NCBI RefSeq assembly: GCF_008831265.1
Contig: NZ_VTTH01000007.1
Coordinates: 62,001 to 126,000, forward strand
DNA: 64,000 nucleotides
Direction: 5' to 3'
DNA from: Lacisediminimonas profundi
GTDB lineage: Bacteria > Pseudomonadota > Gammaproteobacteria > Burkholderiales > Burkholderiaceae_D
Shown: piece after piece, positions 1 through 8,270 of the stretch
How the letters are laid out: every line of letters begins with the position of its first letter
Numbering within the stretch: the stretch's first letter is position 1
Position numbers and translations under genes: made by a program
The notes under the pieces: generated by a model
The model's database searches: none
What the model was told of the DNA's origin: nothing
Seen by the model: only the letters and a program-made list of their open reading frames with translations

Positions 1-548
1 CCAAGGATGTCGGCCGCATGGCCAATGGCGCCATGTTCGCGCCGCGCTTCATCGAGAACAAGCTGAAGTTCTTCCCCTATATCAAGGAAGCGGTCGCTTT
101 CGGCGACCAGCGCGACAAGTGCATGGCCTTCATCAATATCGACATGGAAGCGGTCGGCAACTGGGCCGAGCGCCGCAACATTGCCTACAGCGGCTATACC
201 GACCTGGCCGCGCAGGAAGCGGTGTACGACCTGATCGCCGAGTGCGTGGAGAAAGTGAATGCGGACCTGGTCGCCGACGGCATGCTGGGCGATTCGCAGG
301 TCCATCGTTTCCTGATCCTGCACAAGGAACTCGACCCCGATGATGACGAACTGACCCGCACCCGCAAGGTGCGGCGCCGCTTCATTGCCGACAAATATGC
401 GGTCCTGGTCGATGCGCTCTATGCCGGCCGCGCCTCGCAATACATCGAAACCCAGGTCAAGTTCGAGGATGGCCGGCAAGGACTGGTGAAAGCCGACCTC
501 CGCATCCGCGATGCAAAGACTTTCACCCCAGTGAAGAAGGCCGCCTGA
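1..548 (+). CDS. AMP-dependent acyl-CoA synthetase, C-terminal fragment
   Basis: Partial gene: the reading frame is open from base 3 and its start lies outside the window. About 181 C-terminal residues are visible. They match the end of long-chain acyl-CoA synthetases, with the KNMFAPRFIENKLK-like stretch after the hinge (here AMFAPRFIENKLKF) and a late DDELTRTRKVRRRF segment, which contains the usual C-terminal activation region. The enzyme would activate a carboxylic acid to its CoA thioester with ATP. Its stop TGA overlaps the livG start (ATGA), so it is translationally coupled to the ABC importer; it probably activates the acid that the importer brings in. The substrate cannot be told from this fragment. 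Confidence 0.85.
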   Translation, partial: KDVGRMANGAMFAPRFIENKLKFFPYIKEAVAFGDQRDKCMAFINIDMEAVGNWAERRNIAYSGYTDLAAQEAVYDLIAECVEKVNADLVADGMLGDSQVHRFLILHKELDPDDDELTRTRKVRRRFIADKYAVLVDALYAGRASQYIETQVKFEDGRQGLVKADLRIRDAKTFTPVKKAA

Positions 549-1348
549 TGAGCGCAGTCATGTCGACACGACGGGAAATCGGCGACGTCATTCTCAGCTT
601 GGACAACATTTCACTGGCGTTCGGCGGGGTCAAGGCGCTGACCGACATCTCCTTCGACGTCCGCGAGCACGAGATCCGCGCCATCATCGGACCCAACGGC
701 GCCGGCAAGAGTTCGATGCTCAATGTGATCAATGGCGTGTACCGCCCGCAAGCCGGCACGATCAGCCTGCGCGGCAATGCGCGCCGCGACATGAATACCT
801 ACGAAGCGGCCCGCAGCGGCATCGCCCGCACCTTCCAGAACATCGCGCTGTTCAAGGGCATGACAGTCCTGGACAACATCATGACCGGACGCAACCTGAA
901 GATAAGGTCGAACTTCCTGCTGCAAGCGCTGTACTGGGGACCAGGCCAGCGCGAAGAGCTGGCGCACCGGCGGGAAGTCGAGAAGGTCATCGACTTCCTC
1001 GAGATCCAGCACATCCGCAAGACGCCGGTAGGACGCCTGCCATACGGCCTGCAAAAGCGGGTCGAACTCGGGCGCGCGCTCGCCGCCGAGCCGCAGATCC
1101 TGCTGCTGGACGAACCCATGGCCGGCATGAACGTGGAAGAAAAACAGGACATGTGCCGCTTCATCCTCGACGTCAACGAACAGTTTGGCACAACGATCGT
1201 GCTGATCGAGCACGACATGGGCGTCGTGATGGACATATCGGATCGGGTGGTGGTGCTGGACTACGGCCGCAAGATCGGCGACGGCACGCCGGACGAAGTA
1301 CGCAGCAGCCAGGATGTGATCAACGCCTACCTCGGCGTGGCGCACTAG
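548..1348 (+). CDS. livG: Branched-chain-type ABC importer ATP-binding protein LivG
   Basis: 266-residue cytoplasmic ATPase of a Liv-type (HAAT family) importer. Walker A GPNGAGKSS is at residues 48-56, the family-typical variant signature LPYGLQKRVELGRAL at 164-178, and Walker B ILLLDEP at 184-190, followed by a conserved IEHDMGVVMDISDRV region. The ATG at 548 overlaps the ligase stop; an in-frame ATG at 560 is an alternative start. It should pair with LivF (4877-5737) on the LivH/LivM permease. Family assignment is secure. The transported compound is unknown, and a carboxylic or aromatic acid fits the flanking CoA ligases better than an amino acid. Confidence 0.93.
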   Translation: MSAVMSTRREIGDVILSLDNISLAFGGVKALTDISFDVREHEIRAIIGPNGAGKSSMLNVINGVYRPQAGTISLRGNARRDMNTYEAARSGIARTFQNIALFKGMTVLDNIMTGRNLKIRSNFLLQALYWGPGQREELAHRREVEKVIDFLEIQHIRKTPVGRLPYGLQKRVELGRALAAEPQILLLDEPMAGMNVEEKQDMCRFILDVNEQFGTTIVLIEHDMGVVMDISDRVVVLDYGRKIGDGTPDEVRSSQDVINAYLGVAH

Positions 1349-1365
1349 CGGGCTGGTGAATGGAC

Positions 1366-1427
1366 GCGCCTCCTCCTTAAAGGGGGAGCATGGAGGGAAT
1401 GGTGGCAGCGCCTGCTGCCACCATTCC
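1366..1427 (+). repeat. Two intergenic hairpins between livG and livH
   Basis: The 115-bp gap holds two dyads. The first (about 1369-1388) is an imperfect CTCCTCCTT/AAAGGGGGAG pair of a sort often seen scattered between proteobacterial genes. The second (1396-1427) is a perfect 13-bp stem, GGAATGGTGGCAG against CTGCCACCATTCC, with loop CGCCTG. No T-run follows, so it is unlikely to be an intrinsic terminator. An mRNA-stabilising or processing hairpin that sets the ratio of ATPase to permease is more likely. Confidence 0.6.
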
Positions 1428-1463
1428 GGTGCACGATGCGATTGACTGGGAAACGTCACACCA

Positions 1464-2360
1464 ATGAGCTTCTTCTTCGAAGTCCTGATCGGCGGCCTGT
1501 TGTCCGGCTTGATGTATGCGCTGGTGGCGCTGGGTTTCGTGCTGATCTACAAGGCCTCCGGCGTGTTCAACTTCGCGCAGGGTGCAATGGTGTTCTTCGC
1601 GGCCCTGACCTGCGTCTCGCTGGTCAACAAGTTCGGACTCTCGCTGTGGCTGGCGATACCGCTGACAGTGCTGGTCATGGTGGTACTGGCGCTGGCGACC
1701 GAGCGGCTGGTGTTGCGTCCACTCGTAAACCAGCCCGAGATCACCTTGTTCATGGCCACCATCGGCCTGACTTTCTTCATCGAGGGCCTGGCGCAACTGA
1801 TGTGGGGCTCGACCGTGCAACGGCTGGACATCGGCATCGAGGACGTGCCGCTCGCGTCCCTTCTCGACCGCTTCAACATCGCCGTCTCGCAGTTCGACCT
1901 GATCTCTGCCGCGATCTGCGGGGCGCTGGTGGCAGCGCTTGCCGTGTTCTTCTCGGCCACGAAGATAGGGCGGGCCCTGCGCGCGGTGGCGGATGACCAC
2001 CAGGCAGCGCTGGCGGTCGGCATTCCGCTGCAGCACATCTGGGCCATCGTGTGGGCCGTCGCCGGCTTTGTTGCGCTGGTCGCCGGCCTGCTCTGGGGCG
2101 CGCGCAACGGCGTGCAGTTCGCGCTGACTTTCGTTGCGCTGAAAGCGCTGCCGGTACTGATCCTGGGCGGCTTTACCTCAATCCCCGGCGCCATCGTCGG
2201 CGGGCTGATCATTGGCGCCAGTGAAAAACTGGCCGAGGTCTATCTCGGCCCGATGGTCGGCGGCGGCATCGAGGGCTGGTTCCCGTATGTGCTGGCGCTG
2301 CTGTTCCTGCTGGTACGTCCGGAAGGACTGTTCGGCGAAAAAATCATCCGCCGCATCTGA
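1464..2360 (+). CDS. livH: Branched-chain-type ABC importer permease LivH
   Basis: 298-residue inner-membrane permease with about eight hydrophobic segments. It opens with the family hallmark GLLSGLMYALVALGFVLIYK and FNFAQGAMV (residues 10-45). Near the C-terminus, the KALPVLILGGFTSIPGAIVGG region is the cytoplasmic loop that couples to the ATPases. Length is normal for LivH. The start ATG follows the intergenic hairpin by about 35 bases. It forms the membrane channel with LivM, which begins 16 bases downstream. Confidence 0.93.
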   Translation: MSFFFEVLIGGLLSGLMYALVALGFVLIYKASGVFNFAQGAMVFFAALTCVSLVNKFGLSLWLAIPLTVLVMVVLALATERLVLRPLVNQPEITLFMATIGLTFFIEGLAQLMWGSTVQRLDIGIEDVPLASLLDRFNIAVSQFDLISAAICGALVAALAVFFSATKIGRALRAVADDHQAALAVGIPLQHIWAIVWAVAGFVALVAGLLWGARNGVQFALTFVALKALPVLILGGFTSIPGAIVGGLIIGASEKLAEVYLGPMVGGGIEGWFPYVLALLFLLVRPEGLFGEKIIRRI

Positions 2361-2376
2361 AAAGGACGACCACAGC

Positions 2377-3435
2377 ATGCTCTATCGCGAAGCAGGCCAG
2401 TTCAAGACCACCTACCAGGCCGACAGCCAGATCTTCCCGATCCGGCAGGACCGCATTGCCATCGTGGCCTTGCTGGCCGTGGCCTTCGTCATCGTTCCGC
2501 TGGTGGCATCGCCCTACACCTTCTCGGCGATCCTGATTCCGTTCCTGATCTTTTCGCTGGCTGCGCTGGGCCTGAACATTCTGACCGGTTACGCCGGCCA
2601 GCTTTCGCTCGGCTCGGCGGCCTTCATGGCGGTGGGCGCATTCGCTTCGTACAATTTCGTGCTGCGCATTCCCGGCATACCGGTGCTGGTGGCATTCATC
2701 CTTGGCGGGCTGTGCGCCGCGCTGGTGGGCATCGCATTCGGCCTGCCCTCGCTGCGCATCCGCGGCTTCTACCTGGCGGCGGCAACGCTGGCGACCCAGT
2801 TCTTCGTGGTCTGGTGCCTGACCAAGATTCCCTGGCTGACCAACAACAGTTCGTCCGGCGTGATCACGGCGCAGCCGATCGTCATCATGGGCTACCTGTT
2901 CGACCAGCCGGTGGAAAAGTACCTGGTGACGCTGGTGATCGTGGCCATCATGGCGCTGCTTGCCAAGAACATGGTCCGCTCCAACGTCGGGCGCTGCTGG
3001 ATGGCGGTGCGCGACATGGACGTTGCCGCCGAAGTGATCGGCGTGCGGCTGATGCGCACCAAGCTGCTGGCCTTTGCCATCAGCTCCTTCTACTGCGGCG
3101 TCGCCGGCGCGCTGTATGCGTATGCCTACCTCGGGACCGTGGAGCCGGAAGCGTACAGCCTGGACCTGTCATTCCGCATCCTGTTCATGATCATCATCGG
3201 CGGCGTCGGCTCGATCCTCGGGTCCTTCCTCGGCGCCGCCTTCATCGTATTGCTGCCGATCTGGCTCAACGTCCTGGCGCACGGACTGGGACTGCCTAAT
3301 TCGGTGGCATCGAACCTGGAACTAATGGTATTCGGCGCCCTGATCATTTTTTTCCTGATCGTCGAGCCGCATGGACTGGCACGACTGTGGCAGATAGCAA
3401 AGGAAAAGCTGAGGCTGTGGCCTTTCCCGTATTGA
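2377..3435 (+). CDS. livM: Branched-chain-type ABC importer permease LivM
   Basis: 352-residue permease partner of LivH. The frame is open further upstream, but that extension overlaps livH and is not permease-like. The ATG at 2377 (MLYREAGQF) follows an AAGGA-like site and gives a normal LivM length. A soluble N-terminus of about 30 residues precedes roughly ten membrane segments. LGLNILTGYAGQLSLG marks the conserved first permease motif, and AFAISSFYCGVAGALYAY then IGGVGSILGSFLGA the ATPase-coupling region near the C-terminus. Confidence 0.92.
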   Translation: MLYREAGQFKTTYQADSQIFPIRQDRIAIVALLAVAFVIVPLVASPYTFSAILIPFLIFSLAALGLNILTGYAGQLSLGSAAFMAVGAFASYNFVLRIPGIPVLVAFILGGLCAALVGIAFGLPSLRIRGFYLAAATLATQFFVVWCLTKIPWLTNNSSSGVITAQPIVIMGYLFDQPVEKYLVTLVIVAIMALLAKNMVRSNVGRCWMAVRDMDVAAEVIGVRLMRTKLLAFAISSFYCGVAGALYAYAYLGTVEPEAYSLDLSFRILFMIIIGGVGSILGSFLGAAFIVLLPIWLNVLAHGLGLPNSVASNLELMVFGALIIFFLIVEPHGLARLWQIAKEKLRLWPFPY

Positions 3436-3478
3436 CCCCGATGTCTGGTTTCGTTGAAGTTCTTAAAGGAGGAGCGTC

Positions 3479-4786
3479 ATGAATTTGATCAAGTCGTTAG
3501 TCGTAGGCGCAAGCCTGCTGGGAGTGCTGGGCACGGCAGCGGCCCAGGCGCAGCAATACGTTCCGCTGCTGTCATACCGGGTCGGGCCCTATGCGGCCGG
3601 CGGCTCCGGATTCTTTGGCGGCGTCATTGATTACTTCAACCTCGTCAATGCGAACGGCGGTATCAATGGCGTCAAGATGCAGTGGGACGAATGCGAAACC
3701 GAATACAACGCGTCGCGTGGCGTCGAGTGCTATGAGCGCAACAAGACCAAGAACGGCGGCGCGACCCTGGTCGAACCGCTGTCCACCGGCATTGCGTACG
3801 GCATCCTCGACCGGGTGGCAACCGACAAGATCCCGATGACGACGATGGGCTACGGCCGCTCGGATGCCGCCAACGGCAAGGTGTTCCCGTATGTGTTCCC
3901 GCTGATCTCCAGTTACTGGAGCCAGGCGGCCGGGATGGTCAAGTATCTGGGCGAGAAGTCGGGCGGCATGGACAAGCTCAAGGGCAAGAAAATCGTGCAC
4001 CTGTACCACGACTCCGCCTTTGGCAAGGAGCCGATGCCGGTGCTTGAAGAACAGGCAAAGCAATATGGCTTCGAGCTGATCAAGATACCGGTCGCACACC
4101 CGGGCAACGAGCAGCAGTCGCAGTGGCTGCAGATTCGCCAGGCCAAGCCGGACTTCGTGATCCTGTGGGGCTGGGGCGTGATGAACGCCGTTGCGATCAA
4201 GACTGCGCAGCGCAACGGCTTCCCGCGCGAGAACATGCTCGGCGTCTGGTGGGCGGGATCGGAGGAAGATGCAATCCCGGCCGGCGACGCGGCCAAGGGC
4301 TACAGCTCGATGACCTTCAACACCCCGGGCAACTATCCGGTGCTGGATGATATCCGCAAGAAAGTATACGGCGCCGGCAAGGGCAACCTGGACGACAAGA
4401 CCCGTATCGGTTCCGTGTACCACATGCGCGGCGTGACAGCGGCCATCCTGTGGGTGGAAGCAATCCGCAATGCGCAGCAGAAATACGGCAAGGGCAAGGT
4501 CATGACCGGCGAGCAGGTGCGCTGGGGCTTTGAGAACCTGAATGTCGACCCGGCGCGGCAAAAGGCGCTGGGCGCGGCCAACATGTTCCCGCCGGTGAAA
4601 ACCTCCTGCGACAATCATGAGGGCTCGGGCGCCGTGAAGGTGCAGCAGTGGAACGGCACCAAATGGCAAGCGATCACCAAGGACTGGGTGCTCGGCGACA
4701 GCGCACTGGTGCGCAAGCTGGTGGACGATTCCTCCGCCAAGTACGCGGCCGAGAAGAAGATCACGCCTGCCTGCATGGGGGGCTGA
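3479..4786 (+). CDS. Liv-type ABC importer periplasmic binding protein
   Basis: 435-residue secreted solute-binding protein (type I periplasmic fold). A strong AAAGGAGGA site precedes the ATG. A Sec signal peptide (MNLIKSLVVGASLLGVLGTAAAQA) is followed by the mature start QQYVPLL. The LVNANGGINGVK motif at about 60-70 is typical of LivK-like proteins that deliver ligands to LivHM. It belongs to a branch usually found with CoA ligases and not with amino-acid genes; that link is family knowledge, and no ligand-defining residue could be read. It sits between livM and livF, as expected in this operon type. Confidence 0.9.
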   Translation: MNLIKSLVVGASLLGVLGTAAAQAQQYVPLLSYRVGPYAAGGSGFFGGVIDYFNLVNANGGINGVKMQWDECETEYNASRGVECYERNKTKNGGATLVEPLSTGIAYGILDRVATDKIPMTTMGYGRSDAANGKVFPYVFPLISSYWSQAAGMVKYLGEKSGGMDKLKGKKIVHLYHDSAFGKEPMPVLEEQAKQYGFELIKIPVAHPGNEQQSQWLQIRQAKPDFVILWGWGVMNAVAIKTAQRNGFPRENMLGVWWAGSEEDAIPAGDAAKGYSSMTFNTPGNYPVLDDIRKKVYGAGKGNLDDKTRIGSVYHMRGVTAAILWVEAIRNAQQKYGKGKVMTGEQVRWGFENLNVDPARQKALGAANMFPPVKTSCDNHEGSGAVKVQQWNGTKWQAITKDWVLGDSALVRKLVDDSSAKYAAEKKITPACMGG

Positions 4787-4876
4787 TCATCTCGCGGGCA
4801 GCCGGCCCATGCAGGCTGCCATGACCGGGAGCAGGTGCACCGCATCTGCTCCCTCCACCCACGAGCTGAGTCGAAC

Positions 4877-5737
4877 ATGAACGCGCCCTCTTCCGCTGCC
4901 ACCGCCGCTGCCACCGCTGCTACCATCGCTGCCGACCGCCCCTACCTGTCGGTCAACAACATCGAGGTAATCTACGATCATGTGATCCTGGTGCTCAAGG
5001 GGGTTTCGCTCAACGTGCCGGGCGGAAAGATCGTTTCGCTGATGGGCGGCAACGGCGCCGGCAAGTCGACCACGCTGAAGGCAGTCTCGACCCTGCTGCG
5101 CGGCGAGCGTGGCGAAGTGACCAAGGGCAGCGTCGAATTCCAGGGCCAGCGCATCGACCAGCTGACCCCCAACGAACTGGTGAAACGCGGCTTGTCGCAG
5201 GTAATGGAAGGCCGCCACTGCTTCGCCCACCTGACCATCGAAGAAAACCTGCTGACCGGCGCCTATACCCGGCGCCTCTCCCGTGCCGGCCTGCGCGAAT
5301 CGCTGGAGATGGTCTACCACTACTTTCCACGCCTGAAGCTGCGCCGTACTTCGCAAGCCGGCTATACCTCGGGCGGCGAACAGCAGATGTGCGCCATCGG
5401 CCGCGCGCTGATCGCCAGGCCGACCATGATCCTGCTGGACGAACCGTCGATGGGACTGGCGCCGCAGATCGTCGAAGAGATTTTCGAGATCGTCAAAGAC
5501 CTCAATACGAAAGAGAAAGTGTCCTTCCTGCTGGCGGAGCAGAACACCACCGTGGCGCTGCGTTATGCCGACTTCGGCTACATCCTTGAGAACGGACGGG
5601 TGGTGATGGAAGGCGCGGCCAGCGAACTGGCTTCCAACGAAGACGTCAAGGAGTTCTATCTGGGCGTGTCGGCAGCCGGACGCAAGAGCTTCCGCGACAT
5701 GAAGTTTTACCGGCGCCGCAAGCGCTGGCTGGCCTGA
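4877..5737 (+). CDS. livF: Branched-chain-type ABC importer ATP-binding protein LivF
   Basis: 286-residue ATPase. The frame is open from 4835, but the ATG at 4877 (MNAPSSAATA) is the better start because the upstream 14 residues look non-coding. An unusual Ala/Thr-rich tail of about 18 residues precedes the ATPase fold. Walker A MGGNGAGKST is at 56-65, the signature SGGEQQ follows GYT, and Walker B is ILLLDEPSMGLAPQ. Completes the five-part importer with livG, livH, livM and the binding protein. The next gene begins 13 bases downstream. Confidence 0.93.
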   Translation: MNAPSSAATAAATAATIAADRPYLSVNNIEVIYDHVILVLKGVSLNVPGGKIVSLMGGNGAGKSTTLKAVSTLLRGERGEVTKGSVEFQGQRIDQLTPNELVKRGLSQVMEGRHCFAHLTIEENLLTGAYTRRLSRAGLRESLEMVYHYFPRLKLRRTSQAGYTSGGEQQMCAIGRALIARPTMILLDEPSMGLAPQIVEEIFEIVKDLNTKEKVSFLLAEQNTTVALRYADFGYILENGRVVMEGAASELASNEDVKEFYLGVSAAGRKSFRDMKFYRRRKRWLA

Positions 5738-5750
5738 AAGCGAGGAAGCA

Positions 5751-7007
5751 ATGGCTACCGAATACCTGGACGAGCTGGAAACGCGCGACCCCGCGCAACG
5801 CGAACACGCATTGATGCAGAAGCTGCCGAAACTCATCGCCGTGGCCAGGCTGGGAGCGGGATGGCAAGCGCAATTGCAGCAGGTCAGCGCTGGCGAGATC
5901 AATTCGCGCGCGGCGCTGGCGCAATTGCCGGTAACGCGGAAATCGGCCCTGAAGGACTTGCAGTCTGCCGCCCCGCCATTCGGCGGGCTGACAGCGACCG
6001 AAACCCGGAGGCTCCGCCACCTGTTCATGTCGCCCGGCCCGATCTTCGATCCCGAGGGCCCTGGCGACGACTGGTGGCGCTATGCGCGGCCCCTGTTCGC
6101 GCTCGGACTGCGGGAAGGGCACATCATCCAGAACTGTTTCTCCTATCACTTCACGCCGGCGGCATTCATGGTCGAGGGCGGCGCGCTGCAACTGGGCTGC
6201 CCGGTGATCCCGGCCGGCATTGGCCAGACCGAAATGCAGGTGCAGGCGATTGCGTCGCTGCGACCCCAGGCCTATACCGGAACGCCATCGTTCCTGAAGA
6301 TCATCATCGAAAAAGCGCACGAACTCGGGACCGACATCAGCAGCATGCAAAAGGCGCTGGTCGGTGCCGAAGCGCTGCCGCCATCACTGCGGAAATGGCT
6401 GCAGGAGAATGGCGTGCCGCAGGTGCTGCAAACCTATGGCTCGGCCGACGTCGGCAACATCGCGTACGAAACGATGACAGACGGTGAAATCCATCCCGGC
6501 ATGATGCTTGACGAAGACATCCTGCTGGAAATCGTGCGTCCGGGCACCGGTGATCCCGTGGCGGAGGGCGAAGTCGGCGAGGTGGTGGTCACCGCTTTCA
6601 ACCCGGACTATCCGTTGATCCGCTTCGCCACCGGCGACCTGAGCGCGGTGCTTCCCGGAATCTCACCGTGCGGGCGCACCAACACTCGCATCAAGGGCTG
6701 GATGGGGCGTGCTGACCAGACCACCAAGGTTCGGGCGATGTTCGTGCATCCGTCGCAGGTAGCGGACATCGCGCGGCGGCACCCCGCGATCAAGCGGGCG
6801 CGGCTGGTCATTTCCGGCGAGATGGCCAATGATGTAATGACGCTGATGTGCGAAGTCGACGATCCGGCCGCCGGCGCCGCGCTCTCTACCGAAATCGTTG
6901 CCAGCATACGGGACGTCACCAAGTTGCGCGGCGAGGTGCAACTGCTGCAGCCGGGCACGCTTCCCAACGATGGCAAGGTGATCGAGGACGCACGCAAGTA
7001 CGAATAG
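5751..7007 (+). CDS. PaaK-like adenylate-forming ligase with atypical P-loop
   Basis: 418 residues, related to phenylacetate-CoA ligase (ANL superfamily). Recognisable elements are YTGTPSFLKIII, QTYGSADVGN (the A5 region), RFATGDLSAV (A7), GRADQTTKVRAMFV, and a C-terminal GKVIEDARKYE that offers the usual lysine. The ATP-binding P-loop, SSGTTG-like in PaaK, is replaced by MSPGPIFDPEGPG around residues 93-104, so normal adenylation is not assured. Last gene of the importer operon, 13 bases after livF with a GAGGAAGC site. It may activate the imported acid or may have become a non-canonical ligase; the substrate is unknown. Confidence 0.8.
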   Translation: MATEYLDELETRDPAQREHALMQKLPKLIAVARLGAGWQAQLQQVSAGEINSRAALAQLPVTRKSALKDLQSAAPPFGGLTATETRRLRHLFMSPGPIFDPEGPGDDWWRYARPLFALGLREGHIIQNCFSYHFTPAAFMVEGGALQLGCPVIPAGIGQTEMQVQAIASLRPQAYTGTPSFLKIIIEKAHELGTDISSMQKALVGAEALPPSLRKWLQENGVPQVLQTYGSADVGNIAYETMTDGEIHPGMMLDEDILLEIVRPGTGDPVAEGEVGEVVVTAFNPDYPLIRFATGDLSAVLPGISPCGRTNTRIKGWMGRADQTTKVRAMFVHPSQVADIARRHPAIKRARLVISGEMANDVMTLMCEVDDPAAGAALSTEIVASIRDVTKLRGEVQLLQPGTLPNDGKVIEDARKYE

Positions 7008-7239
7008 TGATGACAGGATTGTGATGACAGCCGGGCCTTGCGGCCGGGCCGATCAGGGCTTTTCCGGATGCTACCTGGGAACCGTTTCAGCCGCGCTGTT
7101 ACTAATGCAGGTGTTCGCGCTTTGCCCGGCCTTGCCCTTGCCCAGCGTTTTGTAGGCCGTCGAGCGGCAATCGCGTTCCCCTGTGGCAGCGCAAGCCCGA
7201 AGTCCACCCGGCCCGCAATCCCATTGCATGGAGGCAGTA

Positions 7240-7377
7240 ATGCCCGGCTCGAACATCCAGAACCTGCACCAGTCCGATCCACCGCGCTTGCCGGACAGCG
7301 ACGAGCATACCGAAGGCAAGCCCGGCGCGCACCGCAAGTCGATGCCCGACCCTGTCAGTGCCCGGGTAGCGAGATGA
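7240..7377 (+). CDS. Small hypothetical protein, 45 residues
   Basis: A perfect GGAGG five bases before the ATG (MPGSNIQNLHQ) supports translation. The product is short, hydrophilic and rich in Pro, Asp, Glu and His, with no membrane segment or known motif. Its stop TGA overlaps the ATG of the next small gene (ATGA), suggesting coupling. The 230 bases before it, after the ligase stop, show no other gene. No function recognised; homologues would be needed to prove it is real. Confidence 0.4.
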   Translation: MPGSNIQNLHQSDPPRLPDSDEHTEGKPGAHRKSMPDPVSARVAR

Positions 7378-7739
7378 TCGAACTGCGCCTGACTGAAACA
7401 ATGATGAGGGCGATCGACCGTTTCCTGCGCGCCGCGGACGGCGGCGCCACCCTGCAAAAGGTACAGCGCGAGGGAGAAACCATCCTTTTCTTCCGCAAGA
7501 ACGGCAGGCTGGAAGAAAAGCTGGCCAGGAATATCCTCCAGGGGAAATCCGCAACAGGCACCCGCACACCGGTGCTGCGACTGGTCAAGAGCGCGGACCA
7601 GGGTACGCAAGGGAACCAGGCCGACCCGAAAAACCGCCGCGACCGTCAGCTCTCGCAACTGGAAAGCACTGTTCCCGGCGTGCTGTCCAGCAAGGCCGCG
7701 CAGTCCCTGGCCCGGCGGGGCGGCAAGGCCGGAAGGTAA
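7374..7739 (+). CDS. Hypothetical protein, 121 residues, basic
   Basis: Starts MIELRLTETMMRAIDRFLRAADGG and continues with QREGETILFFRKNGRLEEKLAR. This is amphipathic, protein-like composition in the first 60 residues, followed by a basic Gln/Arg-rich tail. The ATG overlaps the stop of the preceding 45-residue gene and has no good ribosome site of its own, which fits translational coupling. No family recognised. It is transcribed toward the convergent acidic gene at 7758-8042, leaving an 18-bp gap. Confidence 0.45.
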   Translation: MIELRLTETMMRAIDRFLRAADGGATLQKVQREGETILFFRKNGRLEEKLARNILQGKSATGTRTPVLRLVKSADQGTQGNQADPKNRRDRQLSQLESTVPGVLSSKAAQSLARRGGKAGR

Positions 7740-7757
7740 GCGCCCGGCCAGCGGCGC

Positions 7758-8042
7758 TCACTTCTTGCGGCCACGGTCGCCTGCTGCACGGTCTCCTGCT
7801 GAACTTCCGCTACTGGCCTGATCCCCGGATTTCCTGACCACATCCTCGACGCCGCGCAGTCCATGGCAGTCGGTATCCTGCAGTCCGCTGACGACATCTT
7901 CGTACGCTTGAAGCATGTCGCTCCGTGATCCGCTTTCCTGGCTGTCCGCCGATTCATCGACTTCATTCGGCTGCCGCGGCACGACGTCATCGCGAACGGG
8001 ACGTGCGGTTCTTACCTGAAAGGGCCGTCCATCGGTCTCCAT
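7758..8042 (-). CDS. Small acidic hypothetical protein, 94 residues
   Basis: Preceded by a near-perfect AGGAGG site five bases before its ATG, the best evidence that it is a real gene. The product is hydrophilic and acidic in the middle (NEVDESADSQESGSR) with a helical-looking core SDMLQAYEDVVSGLQDTDCHGL and a Gly/Ser/Arg-rich end finishing GRKK. It has no signal peptide or membrane segment. Function unknown. It is convergent with the two small plus-strand genes. Confidence 0.5.
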   Translation of the reverse strand: METDGRPFQVRTARPVRDDVVPRQPNEVDESADSQESGSRSDMLQAYEDVVSGLQDTDCHGLRGVEDVVRKSGDQASSGSSAGDRAAGDRGRKK

Positions 8043-8107
8043 GAAATCCTCCTGGCGGGTTTTTGCACCCAGGAATGGGTACTTATAGCAATTCGACCCG
8101 CGCGGGA

Positions 8108-8123
8108 GCCGGGAATTCCCGGC
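8108..8123. other. Perfect 16-bp palindrome upstream of the small acidic gene
   Basis: GCCGGGAATTCCCGGC is a perfect dyad about 65 bases upstream of the minus-strand start at 8042. The 228-bp gap 8043-8270 otherwise holds only a GC-rich tail with a G7 run near 8202 and no gene. The dyad could be an operator or a short hairpin; nothing further identifies it. Confidence 0.35.
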
Positions 8124-8270
8124 CGGATAGCACCCAGCGTGGCAAGCACCGCCACGCCCCCGCCTGACGATTCCTGAAGCAGCTCCGTCGTGTAATCGGA
8201 GGGGGGGCGATTCCGGATCCGGGGTTTCGGCCCGCAGTTCGCCCCCAGTCCGCCCCTACTCCGCCCTTCC

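Noticed and set aside
1396-1427. livG-livH hairpin as an intrinsic terminator
   Set aside because: No T-run follows on either strand and the operon clearly continues.
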